Positions 35,291 through 45,322 of a DNA stretch of 64,000 nt are shown one piece after another. Position numbers and translations under genes: made by a program. Source of the stretch: Tritrichomonas musculus (Eukaryota; Parabasalia; Tritrichomonadida; Tritrichomonadidae); assembly GCA_039105265.1 (NCBI GenBank), contig JAPFFF010000008.1, positions 2,790,001 through 2,854,000 of the forward strand, in the 5' to 3' direction. Position 1 is the stretch's first letter; each line of letters opens with the position of its first letter. The notes below the pieces were generated by a model that ran no database searches, was not told where the DNA came from, and worked only from the letters and a program-made list of their open reading frames with translations.

Positions 35291-37030
35291 TTAAAAGCGT
35301 ATCTGATTTGAAAGCTTTTTGGACTGCAAAAGTGGCTGTGTAATTTTGGCCTTTGGGGTCAATTGTGCATTTTGTATATTATTATGCTTTTGCATCTGTA
35401 AATGGACTGGCTGGTTAGATAAACGATTTGTCTTTAGGTTTGCCTTTGAAGGTGTACTCGTATTTGCAGATAACGTGGAGGATATAGGTATTCTTCTTAC
35501 ACTTTTAATCTGATTAATTCCGAATTGCCGCGGTTTTGGTTTATCATGGTTTGGTGGGTCCGTTGGCTCCTGCTTTCCTTCTTTTTGCTCGGCGGGTGCT
35601 CTATTTATTTTTTTCAACTTGAAATTTCGTCCATTAGATGATGGTCCTTTGGGTTCCTTGATCGGAGCTCGAGGATTGTAAGTCTTTTGGCTGGCTGTTA
35701 GACTCAAGGATGATAAGTTAGGTTTGAGTTTTTTATCGAGGTCTTTCTGTCCCTGAAGAACTAATTGGTCTATTTTACTTTCACTTTCTGTTTCACCTTG
35801 ACGATCATTTATTTCATCTTTAAGGTCAATTTGCTTTCTTTGATTGAAAAATTCATCAACCATTTTTAAAGATACTGAACATTCCTTCGTTCTTGATGGA
35901 CCCGAATCAGCACTTTTTTCTGCATTTTTCATCCATGGATGCGCTAATATTTCATCAATTGTAATTCTTTTTTGGCAATCAACGCACATCATTTTTGAAA
36001 TAAGATCTCTACAGCTGTCAGAAAGATAAGAAGGCGTGGTATATTGTCCTTTTTTAATTTGTGCAAATAATTGAGTGTTATTTCTCGTTGTAGACCATGG
36101 AATCATTCCGGTAACCATTACATACAATAAAACTCCACTACTCCATATGTCAGATTTAAATGGATTGTAAGGATGACCGCTTAATGTTTCTGGCGAAGCA
36201 TAAACTGGTGATCCACAAGGTGTTGAACATAAATTTTCATATTTATCAAATCGATCACTCATATCGTCAAAATCGTAAATTAAGTTTGTTGCCATTTTTG
36301 TGTCTGCTGTTAATTTGCTACGTCCTGTGTTTGCACTACCTTCAAAAGCTGATTTTGTGCTTTTTAAATCTATCTTAAGGTCTTTGCATGAATTTGTTTG
36401 GCCTCTATTTGGACTACGTCGATTATATTTATCATGTATACTACCTGAAACGATTGATTGATCATTATCGTTTTTTTTGTTGTATTCTAAATTATTTACA
36501 CGTTTATTTTCTTTATTTTCAAAGCATTTAGATAAGCCAAAATCTGTAAGTTTAATGTGATGAAATGTGTCAAGTAAAATGTTTTCTGGCTTAATATCGC
36601 GATGAGCTATTCCTAGAGAATGTATATATTTTAAAGCTTCAAGTATTTGTCGAATCATATTTTTACTTTCGTTTTCTGTGAGTCGTTGGTTATTTGCGAT
36701 GTAATCAAATAATTCGCCATTGGCGCAAAATTCAAGAAAAACGTAATAAAAATTATCATCTTGAAGTAACTCATAAAGCTCAACAACGCCAGGATGATTA
36801 AGACGTTGTAATATTCGGATTTCGATTTCAAATTTGGTCATTCTTTGTTCAGATTCTGATAAATAAGCTTTCGAAATTACTTTGCAGGCGTAATAATTGT
36901 GATTTTCGCTATCAAATGCTAATTTAACAACTGATGAAGCACCTTCTCCGAGATTGCTTCTAAAAACATATTTTCCAATTGTTTGTGGTATTTTTGGGAT
37001 TGATGCCGGGCCAATAAAAGCGCCATTCAT
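35291..37030 (-). CDS. CAMK-family protein kinase with long activation-loop insert
   Basis: This 579-residue Ser/Thr kinase shows all usual motifs: Gly-loop GEGASSVV (about 29), Lys50 in ACKV, HRDIKPEN (143-150), DFG (163-165), SPE (279-281) and DIW. The sequence between DFG and SPE is about 113 residues, where 20-30 are normal; it is rich in Asn, Lys and Ser. TPCGSPVYASPE follows it, as in SNF1/CAMKL kinases. After the kinase core (to about residue 350) comes a basic, low-complexity C-terminal tail without recognised domains. It probably acts in the cytosol in signalling; substrates cannot be told. It ends a few hundred bases from the 34459 element. Confidence 0.93.
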   Translation of the reverse strand: MNGAFIGPASIPKIPQTIGKYVFRSNLGEGASSVVKLAFDSENHNYYACKVISKAYLSESEQRMTKFEIEIRILQRLNHPGVVELYELLQDDNFYYVFLEFCANGELFDYIANNQRLTENESKNMIRQILEALKYIHSLGIAHRDIKPENILLDTFHHIKLTDFGLSKCFENKENKRVNNLEYNKKNDNDQSIVSGSIHDKYNRRSPNRGQTNSCKDLKIDLKSTKSAFEGSANTGRSKLTADTKMATNLIYDFDDMSDRFDKYENLCSTPCGSPVYASPETLSGHPYNPFKSDIWSSGVLLYVMVTGMIPWSTTRNNTQLFAQIKKGQYTTPSYLSDSCRDLISKMMCVDCQKRITIDEILAHPWMKNAEKSADSGPSRTKECSVSLKMVDEFFNQRKQIDLKDEINDRQGETESESKIDQLVLQGQKDLDKKLKPNLSSLSLTASQKTYNPRAPIKEPKGPSSNGRNFKLKKINRAPAEQKEGKQEPTDPPNHDKPKPRQFGINQIKSVRRIPISSTLSANTSTPSKANLKTNRLSNQPVHLQMQKHNNIQNAQLTPKAKITQPLLQSKKLSNQIRF

Positions 37031-37439
37031 TATTAAACTAGTAGATTTTATTATTTTAAAAATTCTGATAATTTCATTTTTTTATTGAAAGAATTCATTC
37101 AAATAATATAAAACTTTGAGAATTATTTGAAAGTTTTTCATTTTCTGAATTTCACAATTTTATGGAGGATATCAAAAATTGAAAAAAGATATGATTGAGC
37201 TTCATTGAAAATAAAAACGAATATTATAGAAATATGTGAATGTCATTGAAATTGATACAATAAAAATCAATAAATAAAAGTTCAACAATTACATTTTATC
37301 AATAATCAAATAAAAATGTAAAATAATAATAATAGTGGAAATATCAAATAAAATTATGGTGATTTAAAAAATTTTTAATATGCGCCAAAATATTACAACA
37401 TGAAAATCGCAAGCCATTCTAAAAAATGAGATATAATAA
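37031..37439. other. Intergenic spacer upstream of kinase
   Basis: AT-rich; contains the start region of the minus-strand kinase and no other gene. Confidence 0.5.
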
Positions 37440-37447
37440 TCCCTTGT

Positions 37448-38318
37448 AGAGGCATGTCAACCAAGAATGAGCAATAAGCGAAACTCATAATTTAGGATTG
37501 AGATTCTACCAAATCTGATTCGTTTCTTCTGTTGAATTTCGAGTTTTTCCTCAAATTTGTTTTTTCTACAGATAGTTTAATTGAATTTTTTTCAATGATC
37601 ACATAGAAATCGTGTGAGGGTCTCAATTGGAAGTATTGAAATCGTGTAAGGGTCTCAATATTAAAAAATCATATAAAATTATATTTTATTATTTCATTAT
37701 ATTTAATTATTATATTATATTTTTTATATAAAACAAATTATATTTTTTCTCACAAATTTCAATTTATAAATGATCATCTATTCAAAATTTTTCAAAAAGC
37801 AATTATTTTTTAAAAATTCTAGTTAATCTTCTTAAAATATAGATTTTTTAAAAAAATTAACAAGGGAAAAACAATTGTAATGCGTTATTTTATTTATAAA
37901 TGAGAGAAAAAAGAAAATATGCAGAAACTCTTTCAACTTTTTCATGAAATATTTTTCATCCCATAGAATCATAACTATGAAACTTATAATACTGATTTAA
38001 TAAGTGATTTTAAAAATATTGAATAAATAAAAGGATTATATATGTTTGCTTTATCAAAAAATATTTTGGCATAATCTTGTATCAAGAATATTACTCAATA
38101 TAACCAAATATAAACAATATTAATACTTATATTACAAAGCATTAATAGTAATTATATTATTATCATCATAATTGAATGAATTTACAAAAAGATATAATTA
38201 TTTTTCATAATTTGAAAATTCAGCTCCGTACTTTTTGAGAGCTTCGCTCTCAAAAAGTGAATCATTCAAGAGATTTATTAAATAACTTTTTGTGATAAAA
38301 ATTTTGGTTGATGCTTCT
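37448..38318. mobile_element. MITE with AGAGGCATGTCAACC TIR
   Basis: AGAGGCATGTCAACCAA at the left pairs with the inverse of AGAAGCATCAACCAA at the right (one mismatch, two missing bases). TCCCTTG plus one differing base flanks each side (37440-37447 and 38319-38326), an 8-base duplication with one change. The interior holds GAAATCGTGTNAGGGTCTCAA twice near 37609 and 37637, and a hairpin ACTTTTTGAGAGC/GCTCTCAAAAAGT near 38230. It has the same family of ends as 55885-57054. Confidence 0.65.
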
Positions 38319-38521
38319 TCCCTTGAGTTGATAGTTTTAAAAAATAATCACGTGAGGATATGAATATCTATTAAAAAAAAATCAAAAATGCATTGATATT
38401 TAAATTCGGCTTTCAAAAACATCAGGATATCATAAATTCAAAAAAATATTTTACATAACAAATTATTTAGACTGTATTGGACCGGCATAAATATAAAAGT
38501 AAATGATTTATTTTGTGGTTA

Positions 38522-39961
38522 TTACTGATCATCGTTGCTTATATGATCATTATTTATTTTTTCATCATCTTTTTCTATTTGAGAGCTTACATCATTTGGT
38601 TGAATATTATCATTATTTAATTGTGCATTTTCTTCATCATTGGAATGAGTACTATCTGGATCTAAATGAATATTGTCATCATTTGGTTGAATATTATCAT
38701 TATTTAATTGTGCATTTTCTTCATCATTGGATTGAGTATTAGCTGGATCTAAATGAATATTGTCATCATTGAATTGCTCACCATCATTTTCGAAAAAATT
38801 ATTATTTTCTAATCCTTCTTCAATATTTTCATTCAAATTTATATCTTTGTCATATTCAATATCCTCATCTTGAGAATTTTTGTGATGACGATGAAGATGA
38901 CGATGAAGATGACGATGAAGGTGACGAGATCTAATACGAGGTCTATCTTGTTCATCAACTGGTTGGAAAATTTCATTTGGATCATCTTCGATAATTAGTG
39001 AATCATCAAAAGCAGGAGTTGGTAGAAGCCAACTGCAGTAAGAGCGATTTCCAAAAACTTCTTGCATTGAAGCTTTCATTGAAACTTTCCTCTGATAAAT
39101 CGTCTCATTTAAATCAGTTTTGCTATTAATTTGATTTCTATCTTTTACTTCATCTCTCATTCGATGCAGTTTTGTTCGATTTAGATATAAATCTACAATT
39201 GTATTTCCAAACATGGACAATAACGAAAAGGCGAAAGAAATGTCAATTGAAAATGCGAAAATTCCACTAAACATCAAAGATAAAGGTAACGAAAAAAATT
39301 TTTTGACACAAAATGGCCCAATCGACAAAGTAAGAGCATAAATTCCACCGTACAGATTCATTAAGATGAATTGTTTATGATTCCGCTTGCCAACCCAGTT
39401 AGCAATCCATCCACAGATATGATCAGCCCTAATAACGTATCTACCTGCAGAATGAGAGAATGAGCTTTTTGGTGGACGGTTTTCTTTTGTCAATGCATAA
39501 TTAAATTGTTCTTCGCATATAGCTAAACCTGAAATTTGCTCTTCCCAAGAATATTTAAATTTTTTTGTTTGAGCCCAATTGAAGGGGAGATACCCTGGAT
39601 CCATACAAACAGCAGCAAAATAGCTCCAAACAAAAAGAACAAAAAATATTAATATAAAAATTGGCAAAATAATTTGAGCTATTAAATATTGGTAAGGAAA
39701 AAAGCAAACAAAATTAGCGATTGTTGAATACAAAATAAGACATGAAACGATAATTGGCATGCAAGGTCTGCATTCCCATCCTTGTAAAAAGTATCTTTTT
39801 CTTCTTTTATTTGGTACATTAACTTCAACTAATGGACCGCAACAGCAGCAAGAACATTTTACCTTCCATTTGGTGGAGAGTGGTATTTCACTTGTAATTA
39901 TTTTGTTGTCATTGGATTCTACCAAAATTGGTTCTTGAATGTCATCATTATTATTTAGCAT
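38522..39961 (-). CDS. DHHC-type palmitoyltransferase with degenerate zinc motif
   Basis: This 479-residue membrane protein has the family layout: two membrane helices (about 68-90 and 93-119), a DPG motif (121-123), a cytosolic cysteine-rich-domain position, and two further helices (about 203-220 and 228-262). Family members transfer palmitate to cysteines of proteins at Golgi or plasma membranes. The core reads ADHICGWIANWVGKRNHKQF: the active-site Cys183 and NHK remain, but DHHC is DHIC. The zinc-binding cysteines expected between RPPKSS and DHHC are gone. The tail has an HLHR repeat and a duplicated acidic stretch of about 28 residues. Its start lies only 75 bases from the next gene on the other strand. 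Confidence 0.85.
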   Translation of the reverse strand: MLNNNDDIQEPILVESNDNKIITSEIPLSTKWKVKCSCCCCGPLVEVNVPNKRRKRYFLQGWECRPCMPIIVSCLILYSTIANFVCFFPYQYLIAQIILPIFILIFFVLFVWSYFAAVCMDPGYLPFNWAQTKKFKYSWEEQISGLAICEEQFNYALTKENRPPKSSFSHSAGRYVIRADHICGWIANWVGKRNHKQFILMNLYGGIYALTLSIGPFCVKKFFSLPLSLMFSGIFAFSIDISFAFSLLSMFGNTIVDLYLNRTKLHRMRDEVKDRNQINSKTDLNETIYQRKVSMKASMQEVFGNRSYCSWLLPTPAFDDSLIIEDDPNEIFQPVDEQDRPRIRSRHLHRHLHRHLHRHHKNSQDEDIEYDKDINLNENIEEGLENNNFFENDGEQFNDDNIHLDPANTQSNDEENAQLNNDNIQPNDDNIHLDPDSTHSNDEENAQLNNDNIQPNDVSSQIEKDDEKINNDHISNDDQ

Positions 39962-40036
39962 TTTTTAAATACTATTGAAAATTCAATGCACTTTCAATTT
40001 TTCATAAGTATTTGCATACGTTTAAAAAAATTATTG

Positions 40037-40912
40037 ATGAATATCTTTCAGCAAGTATTTGCCAATGTAAATAGAAGAAACAGTGATTTGATTTTGCGTA
40101 AGGAAAATACAGATCAAAACCAATTATATCTCAAGAAGAGTCCAATGAAGAAAAAGAAGCCATTTCCAAAAGGAAAAAAAGCTAATTTAAAGAAAAAGGC
40201 TGGTTCATTATCTAAAGGAGATCAATCTGCAAAAGATGTAAAAGAAGCAATTGAACCAGTACTTGAAGCAAATGTTAGGACACTTGATTCAATTATTGAT
40301 GCTTCTATTCGCCATAAAATTGAAAATAGCAAGAAAGATGATGAATTGGAAGAAGAAATTGAAAATACAATAGAAACTGAAGGCTCGCAGTCAAACCAAG
40401 AAACAAATGATATTCAAGAAAACCAATCAGAAAACCAAGAACCAGAAAAAAACGAAAAAGAAGAAAAACTTTCATTGTCAACAGCGGTACCAGAAGAAAA
40501 AACACAAGAAATTATAGGAAATTTATTGAAGACAGTACAAATTGAAAAGAAAACTACGCTACAAACTCCAGTTAAATCAGAAAATATAGATTTGACTTAC
40601 GTCACACCAAAAAATGATATCAATTCCCCGAATGTGTTAACTCCAAAATCTTCGTCTCGCCTACCAAGAAAAATCAATTCTATACCAAAAAATAGAGATT
40701 ATTTGAGTATGCCTTTTCCAGAAATATATATTGATGATGATCTAAGTGAAGATGAAATGAAGCAAAAGTTTATTTCTGTTTCAGAAAAGTTATATTCAAC
40801 ACAACTGCAACTCGAAGAAGCAAATGAAAGAAATAAACAGCTCGAAGATCGTGTTTATGAGTTAGAGATGAGATTAAATGAAATCCAACTTAATAATTTT
40901 CAATGCCCTTAA
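40037..40912 (+). CDS. Hypothetical basic/acidic protein with C-terminal coiled coil
   Basis: No family is recognised. The ATG at 40037 (291 residues) is preferred; an in-frame ATG at 39986 adds 17 residues but would sit very near the divergent neighbour's start. The N-terminus has a run of lysines (PMKKKKPFPKGKKANLKKK), the middle is Glu/Gln-rich and disordered, and the last about 45 residues form a strong coiled coil (LQLEEANERNKQLEDRVYEL). Such a layout is common in cytoskeletal adaptor proteins, but no function can be assigned. It shares a short bidirectional promoter region with the palmitoyltransferase. Confidence 0.8.
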   Translation: MNIFQQVFANVNRRNSDLILRKENTDQNQLYLKKSPMKKKKPFPKGKKANLKKKAGSLSKGDQSAKDVKEAIEPVLEANVRTLDSIIDASIRHKIENSKKDDELEEEIENTIETEGSQSNQETNDIQENQSENQEPEKNEKEEKLSLSTAVPEEKTQEIIGNLLKTVQIEKKTTLQTPVKSENIDLTYVTPKNDINSPNVLTPKSSSRLPRKINSIPKNRDYLSMPFPEIYIDDDLSEDEMKQKFISVSEKLYSTQLQLEEANERNKQLEDRVYELEMRLNEIQLNNFQCP

Positions 40913-41090
40913 ATCTTGATTTTGATTTCTTTATTAATAAATTATAAAATTTTAATATTTTCCATCCTATTTTCTATATTATATTGTTTTATGAGGTATT
41001 TGAATTAATCATTAAATTTTTTATTTTGAAACAAATAACATTAATAAAATATAAATATCCGATCAATTAGTTAACTAAATAAATAATTGA

Positions 41091-41669
41091 TTAAATAACA
41101 GTAAGAAATGATCTTTTGTTTTGTGGGTAGGACATACGCATTTTTGATTGTGAAAGGTTTCTTCTACGTGGCTTTTGAGAAGATCTTGGTGATTGCATAT
41201 TTGACTCATGTGGAGTATTTGGTAATGTATCTGCGAGTATTGAGTCAATCTGAGAAATTTTCTTGGTTGTAAAAAGTTTTTTAAATTCGGCTCTTGTTGG
41301 AATCCTTTCCTGGACTGTCTTTGGAAAGTATGATTTTGGCATCATAGTTTTATGTTTAAACAACGAATTTGAAGGAAAAGCTGGAAATTCATAATACATA
41401 AAATAGCAATCTACTGATTGTGAATTTGACGATGAATCAATATCAACATAGCGTGATTTTATAGGTGCAGAGCAAGTGTTAGATCTTCTTTTTGCCATTT
41501 GCGAATTAAAATTCCGTTCAGGAAATTGCTTTCCATTAATAAGGATTGACGAAGATTTTTTTTCTGTTTTATTCATTTGCTCTTTGATCCTTTTTCTCAT
41601 GTTTGTTATATGGAGAGAGTCGCCCTGAATTCCGACAAAACTCTCAGGAGGAGCTTCAGGGCGTTTCAT
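41091..41669 (-). CDS. Hypothetical small basic protein
   Basis: This 192-residue frame starts with an ATG and has balanced composition unlike chance frames here. It is basic and Ser-rich, without membrane segments or cysteine motifs. Segments RKRIKEQMNK and MAKRRSNT could be basic localisation signals. It is not recognised. It lies tail-to-tail with the 40037 gene and is divergent from the DnaJ-type gene. Confidence 0.75.
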   Translation of the reverse strand: MKRPEAPPESFVGIQGDSLHITNMRKRIKEQMNKTEKKSSSILINGKQFPERNFNSQMAKRRSNTCSAPIKSRYVDIDSSSNSQSVDCYFMYYEFPAFPSNSLFKHKTMMPKSYFPKTVQERIPTRAEFKKLFTTKKISQIDSILADTLPNTPHESNMQSPRSSQKPRRRNLSQSKMRMSYPQNKRSFLTVI

Positions 41670-41927
41670 TCACAAATTTGAGAAAGAAATTCAAAATTAA
41701 TGAAGTTATTCAACCAATATCTCAAAAAAATTGAACATAAATCTATTTTTATATACCATTTATAGAAAAGAAAAGGTAATATATAAATGAATCTATGGAA
41801 AGGAACTGTTATATTGGAAAATTTTTATAATTGTGAGAATGTAGAAAATTGAAAAAATTCGTTATTTATAAAAAAAAAAATTGAGTTATTTCTTATCGGT
41901 CTTTCAAAATATTTTAAACGTTTTAAA

Positions 41928-43262
41928 ATGATTTCTGATACTTACTTTTATGATGCTCTTGGAGTTCCGTCTAATTCGTCACCTCGTGAAATTAAAAAGG
42001 CTTTCATTCGAAAATCAGCAAAAATTGATGAAAATGAACCTAATGAAAATATGCAAAATTTGTTAGCAACAGCATTTCAAGTTTTAATTGACCCAAAATT
42101 ACGAGAAATATACGATAAGCATGGTCTTGCAGTACTTGACAAAATTAATGAAGACGAGCTTTTAAGCCGGCCACTCGACCAATCGCAAGTTCAACAAACT
42201 TCAGCAATGACGCCAAAATCACCACCAAAATCATCATCTAAACTAAATTCTTCTTTTACCTCGACCTCAACTTCAAAGCATTCGATGAATACATCAAATA
42301 TGTCATCATCTTTTTTATATGAAAAGCCACCTTCAAATAAAACTCCTCGAAAGCAACGTCGATCTATACAAACATTTGATCTTAAATTATCTTTAAAAGA
42401 CCTATACAATGGATGTACAGTCCCACTTGGCGTTGAAATTGAGCAACAATGTCACAAGTGTCGTGGAACTGGGCTAGCATCACCGATTAAATCAAAATGC
42501 AAAACATGTAATGGATCCGGTCGTGTTTACATATCAAGTGATCCATTTGGAAACGGAAAAGTGACTCCCCGAAAATGTCCTGATTGTTTTGGAAAAGGTT
42601 TTATTATTACAAAGAAGAAAGGATCGTGTAGGCAGTGCCTTGGTTACGGGATTGAAAAAATTAAAGCTAACATAGATGTCACAATTCAGCCAGGAACCGG
42701 TGATGGGGATAGATTATCGGTTGAAGGATATGACGATATTAAAATTGCCATTCTTGAAAAAAGAAGTTCACGCTTCATCAGAGAAGGAAATGATCTTTAT
42801 GTTAGAAAAATAATTACACTGACGCAGGCTATTTGCGGTCTCTCCTTTCCAATGAAACATCTTGATGGTAGGATGTTAATAGTTCATTCAGAGCCTCAAC
42901 AGGTTATTACGCCTGGAATGCAATTAGTTGTCAAAGGAGAAGGTTTTCCGATCCTTGAATCGCCAGGCCAAAAAGGTGATTTGTACATTGTTTTTGATGT
43001 GGAATTTCCAAAATCAGAAGAAATTACTGAAAATGTCAGAAAATTACTGCTCCCAACACTTCCAAAAGATATAATTACAGAACCCGAAAATATCAACACT
43101 AAAGAAACGTGTATATTAAAAGATTCATCTATACATGAGTTTGGAAAAAGAAATACAGATAATCAAAAAAGGAAAAGAGCGCAGTATTTTTCTTCTGATT
43201 ATTATTCTGATGAGGAAGATTTCGATGAAGAAGATTTTGACGAATTTGATGATTATGAATAA
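41928..43262 (+). CDS. Class A DnaJ-type protein lacking HPD
   Basis: This 444-residue Hsp40-like protein has an N-terminal J-like region (DTYFYDALGVPSNSSPREIKK, to about residue 68), a Ser/Pro-rich linker (85-145) and a zinc region with all four CxxCxGxG-type motifs (CHKCRGTG at 175, CKTCNGSG at 191, CPDCFGKG at 217, CRQCLGYG at 234). The substrate-binding beta domains follow, then an acidic tail. Class A proteins pass unfolded clients to Hsp70. Here the HPD motif that triggers Hsp70 ATPase is absent: the place reads AKIDENEPNEN. It may be a holding chaperone or a regulator; this is inference. Confidence 0.92.
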   Translation: MISDTYFYDALGVPSNSSPREIKKAFIRKSAKIDENEPNENMQNLLATAFQVLIDPKLREIYDKHGLAVLDKINEDELLSRPLDQSQVQQTSAMTPKSPPKSSSKLNSSFTSTSTSKHSMNTSNMSSSFLYEKPPSNKTPRKQRRSIQTFDLKLSLKDLYNGCTVPLGVEIEQQCHKCRGTGLASPIKSKCKTCNGSGRVYISSDPFGNGKVTPRKCPDCFGKGFIITKKKGSCRQCLGYGIEKIKANIDVTIQPGTGDGDRLSVEGYDDIKIAILEKRSSRFIREGNDLYVRKIITLTQAICGLSFPMKHLDGRMLIVHSEPQQVITPGMQLVVKGEGFPILESPGQKGDLYIVFDVEFPKSEEITENVRKLLLPTLPKDIITEPENINTKETCILKDSSIHEFGKRNTDNQKRKRAQYFSSDYYSDEEDFDEEDFDEFDDYE

Positions 43263-43511
43263 ATGTTTGAATTTCTTTTACTTTATTATTTGTAAAAAAT
43301 ACTTTTTTATATGAGTAGTTGTAACTTTTCGCAAATCTGATTTTTAATCTTTAACATCATAATGATTTATGTTGGTTGTGTAACTACGATAGGTGAATAT
43401 TTACAACTCAAACATCAGAATGTCAATTCTTACCCAAAGCTTAAAAAAAAAAATAATAAATATTTGTAATTAGTAGAAAAATAATAGCATTACTTTGATA
43501 ATTAAGTGTAT

Positions 43512-44108
43512 TTATTGTAAAAGTGGGCCAATAACAGATTCCCAATTTTCAAGAGTTGCCTTCTCGTTAATAGCTGTTTTAGCACCATTTATTGTAAAGT
43601 TTGGTGTTCCAGTAATTCCATTTTGGCAAGCATATTTGAATTCAACTCTTGCATTAAAGAAAACTGGATCGCTCTCATATTTTTCTTTGATCTGCTCATA
43701 TGGTAGCTCGCTGATTGATGCTGCCCATCTTTGGATAAATTCTACTGCTTCTGCTTCTGATTTTCCTGCAAGAGCCTTGCTGTTAAGACTAGCTTGGCTC
43801 TTAAGAAAGAGATCAGCAAAAACCAATTTAGCTTTTTCTGGGGAAATGCTCTTTACAGCTTCAATTGTACGTTGGATAGTAAAGCTCCATGTATGGAATG
43901 GAAGAGAGAGAAGGCATCCGTTCCAGCAAACCTTGTCGCCATATTTTTCCATCAAGCTGTTGATTGTTGTAAATGCAGGGATGCAATCTGGGCATAATGG
44001 ATCAAGATAGAAACGAACGTTAACTGGAGCAGTAGCTACACCCCATGTGAGACCAATGGGTCCCTTTGGAACTGGCATTGTGCATTGTGCTGTTGCCGAG
44101 AAAGACAT
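43512..44108 (-). CDS. DsbA-like thioredoxin-fold protein
   Basis: The 198-residue protein fits the DsbA/2-hydroxychromene-isomerase branch of the thioredoxin fold. It has an N-terminal strand FYLDPLCPDC with a CPDC redox motif (about residues 39-42), a helical insertion, and a cis-proline loop TGTPNFTING. There is no signal peptide, so it is likely cytosolic, perhaps a thiol oxidoreductase. Its codon use is more GC-rich than that of most neighbours and like that of the actin gene, which suggests high expression. The initiator-like TCACTT at 44126-44131 (minus strand) would place the transcript start about 20 bases before the ATG. Confidence 0.85.
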   Translation of the reverse strand: MSFSATAQCTMPVPKGPIGLTWGVATAPVNVRFYLDPLCPDCIPAFTTINSLMEKYGDKVCWNGCLLSLPFHTWSFTIQRTIEAVKSISPEKAKLVFADLFLKSQASLNSKALAGKSEAEAVEFIQRWAASISELPYEQIKEKYESDPVFFNARVEFKYACQNGITGTPNFTINGAKTAINEKATLENWESVIGPLLQ

Positions 44109-44125
44109 TTCTAATCTTTAGAGTG

Positions 44126-44131
44126 AAGTGA
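44126..44131 (-). promoter_or_regulatory. Initiator-like TCACTT before DsbA-like gene
   Basis: This matches the trichomonad initiator TCA(C/T)T(T/A), with the A about 21 bases upstream of the ATG. A second TCACTC follows closer to the ATG. Confidence 0.5.
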
Positions 44132-44148
44132 AATTTCATTTTGAATAC

Positions 44149-44883
44149 TTTTAAAAAATTCAAAAAAACGATGTATTTCTTTTGACTATTGTTATTATCA
44201 TCATACACAGCATTAAATAAAAGCAATTTATTTAAAATAAGAAAATTTTCAAAATAAAAGTGCTTTAAATTTTCAATTGATTTCGATCAAAAAGTCCACA
44301 ATTATCAATTGTTTTATATCACCTAAATAAGTCCTTTTACGTGTAAAATGAATTTATTTTCCTGAATAACCAATAAAATATGTTTATTGATTTGATGGTT
44401 AATTGTTCATGTGAGATAAACTTTTGAATAATTCATTTTATGGTTTTTTTTCTATGAGATAACACAAAAATATTTATGAGAATTCCAGAAAAAAAAAGCA
44501 AGATTTTTTGCATCAAAAATATTGTATTTTTTCTATATTTTTAGATAAATATCTTGTAAATATGGTAATTTATTATATAAAATTTTTAATTTTGTGTATG
44601 AATCTAATGATATGTTAATATCTTAATTATGAAAAAATTTATCATATTAAAATAAAAGTTTCACCAATATCAAAGAGAAATAAAGTGATATAGAGATTGA
44701 AAATCCTTATATAATTTAATAAAGAAATCAAAAAAAAAAATTTATCACTCTATAACAAAAAATCGTCTAAAACTACTTCTAAAAACTGTTAAATCAATCA
44801 TGTCATATGATATTTTTATAAAATATAAGAAAATGATTTGTAATTTCGATATTTTACTCTAAATTTTTGGCGACCGTTTAATA
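44149..44883. other. Intergenic AT-rich DNA
   Basis: Divergent spacer between the DsbA-like gene and the small membrane protein. No further gene or repeat is recognised. Confidence 0.5.
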
Positions 44884-44889
44884 TCATTT
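44884..44889 (+). promoter_or_regulatory. Initiator-like TCATTT
   Basis: TCATTT fits the trichomonad initiator consensus. Its A lies 15 bases before the ATG at 44901, a typical leader length in these protists. Confidence 0.5.
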
Positions 44890-44900
44890 GTCCAAACAAA

Positions 44901-45089
44901 ATGGGAGCAATGGAATCTTTGTACAAAGTTTGTACCTATTTAGGTACATTGATATTCCTTTTACTATTTTTAAATTATTACCTCGAGGCTAAAGGCGAAG
45001 TATCTTCAGCTGAAGATGAACCAGTCGTAGATTCTGACAAACGTAAGCAACGCTCTTCAAAGAAGGCAACAAAAGGTTCAAAGAAATAG
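44901..45089 (+). CDS. Small single-pass membrane protein
   Basis: This 62-residue protein has one hydrophobic helix (YLGTLIFLLLFLNYYLEA, about 13-30) close to the N-terminus, then an acidic stretch and a very basic Lys/Ser tail (DKRKQRSSKKATKGSKK). An initiator-like motif sits just upstream, and codon use matches neighbouring genes, so it is likely real despite its size. The layout resembles small tail-exposed ER subunits (for example translocon or oligosaccharyltransferase accessory proteins), but no family match is claimed. Confidence 0.75.
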   Translation: MGAMESLYKVCTYLGTLIFLLLFLNYYLEAKGEVSSAEDEPVVDSDKRKQRSSKKATKGSKK

Positions 45090-45322
45090 AAATATTAGGA
45101 ATTATATATAACTTTTTAATAAAATAAAATCGCTGTAACATAATTTTACATAAATTATTCGACATATTAAATATCTATATTTTTTTTATGTTCTATATTT
45201 TTTGTCACCAAATATCATTATTTATATGTATTTATTTCTTTTAATCATAAGCCAAACATCATGAGCAACAATATCTTTTTGCAGCCATTAAAAATTCAAT
45301 TTCTATATAACGATAGAAATCA

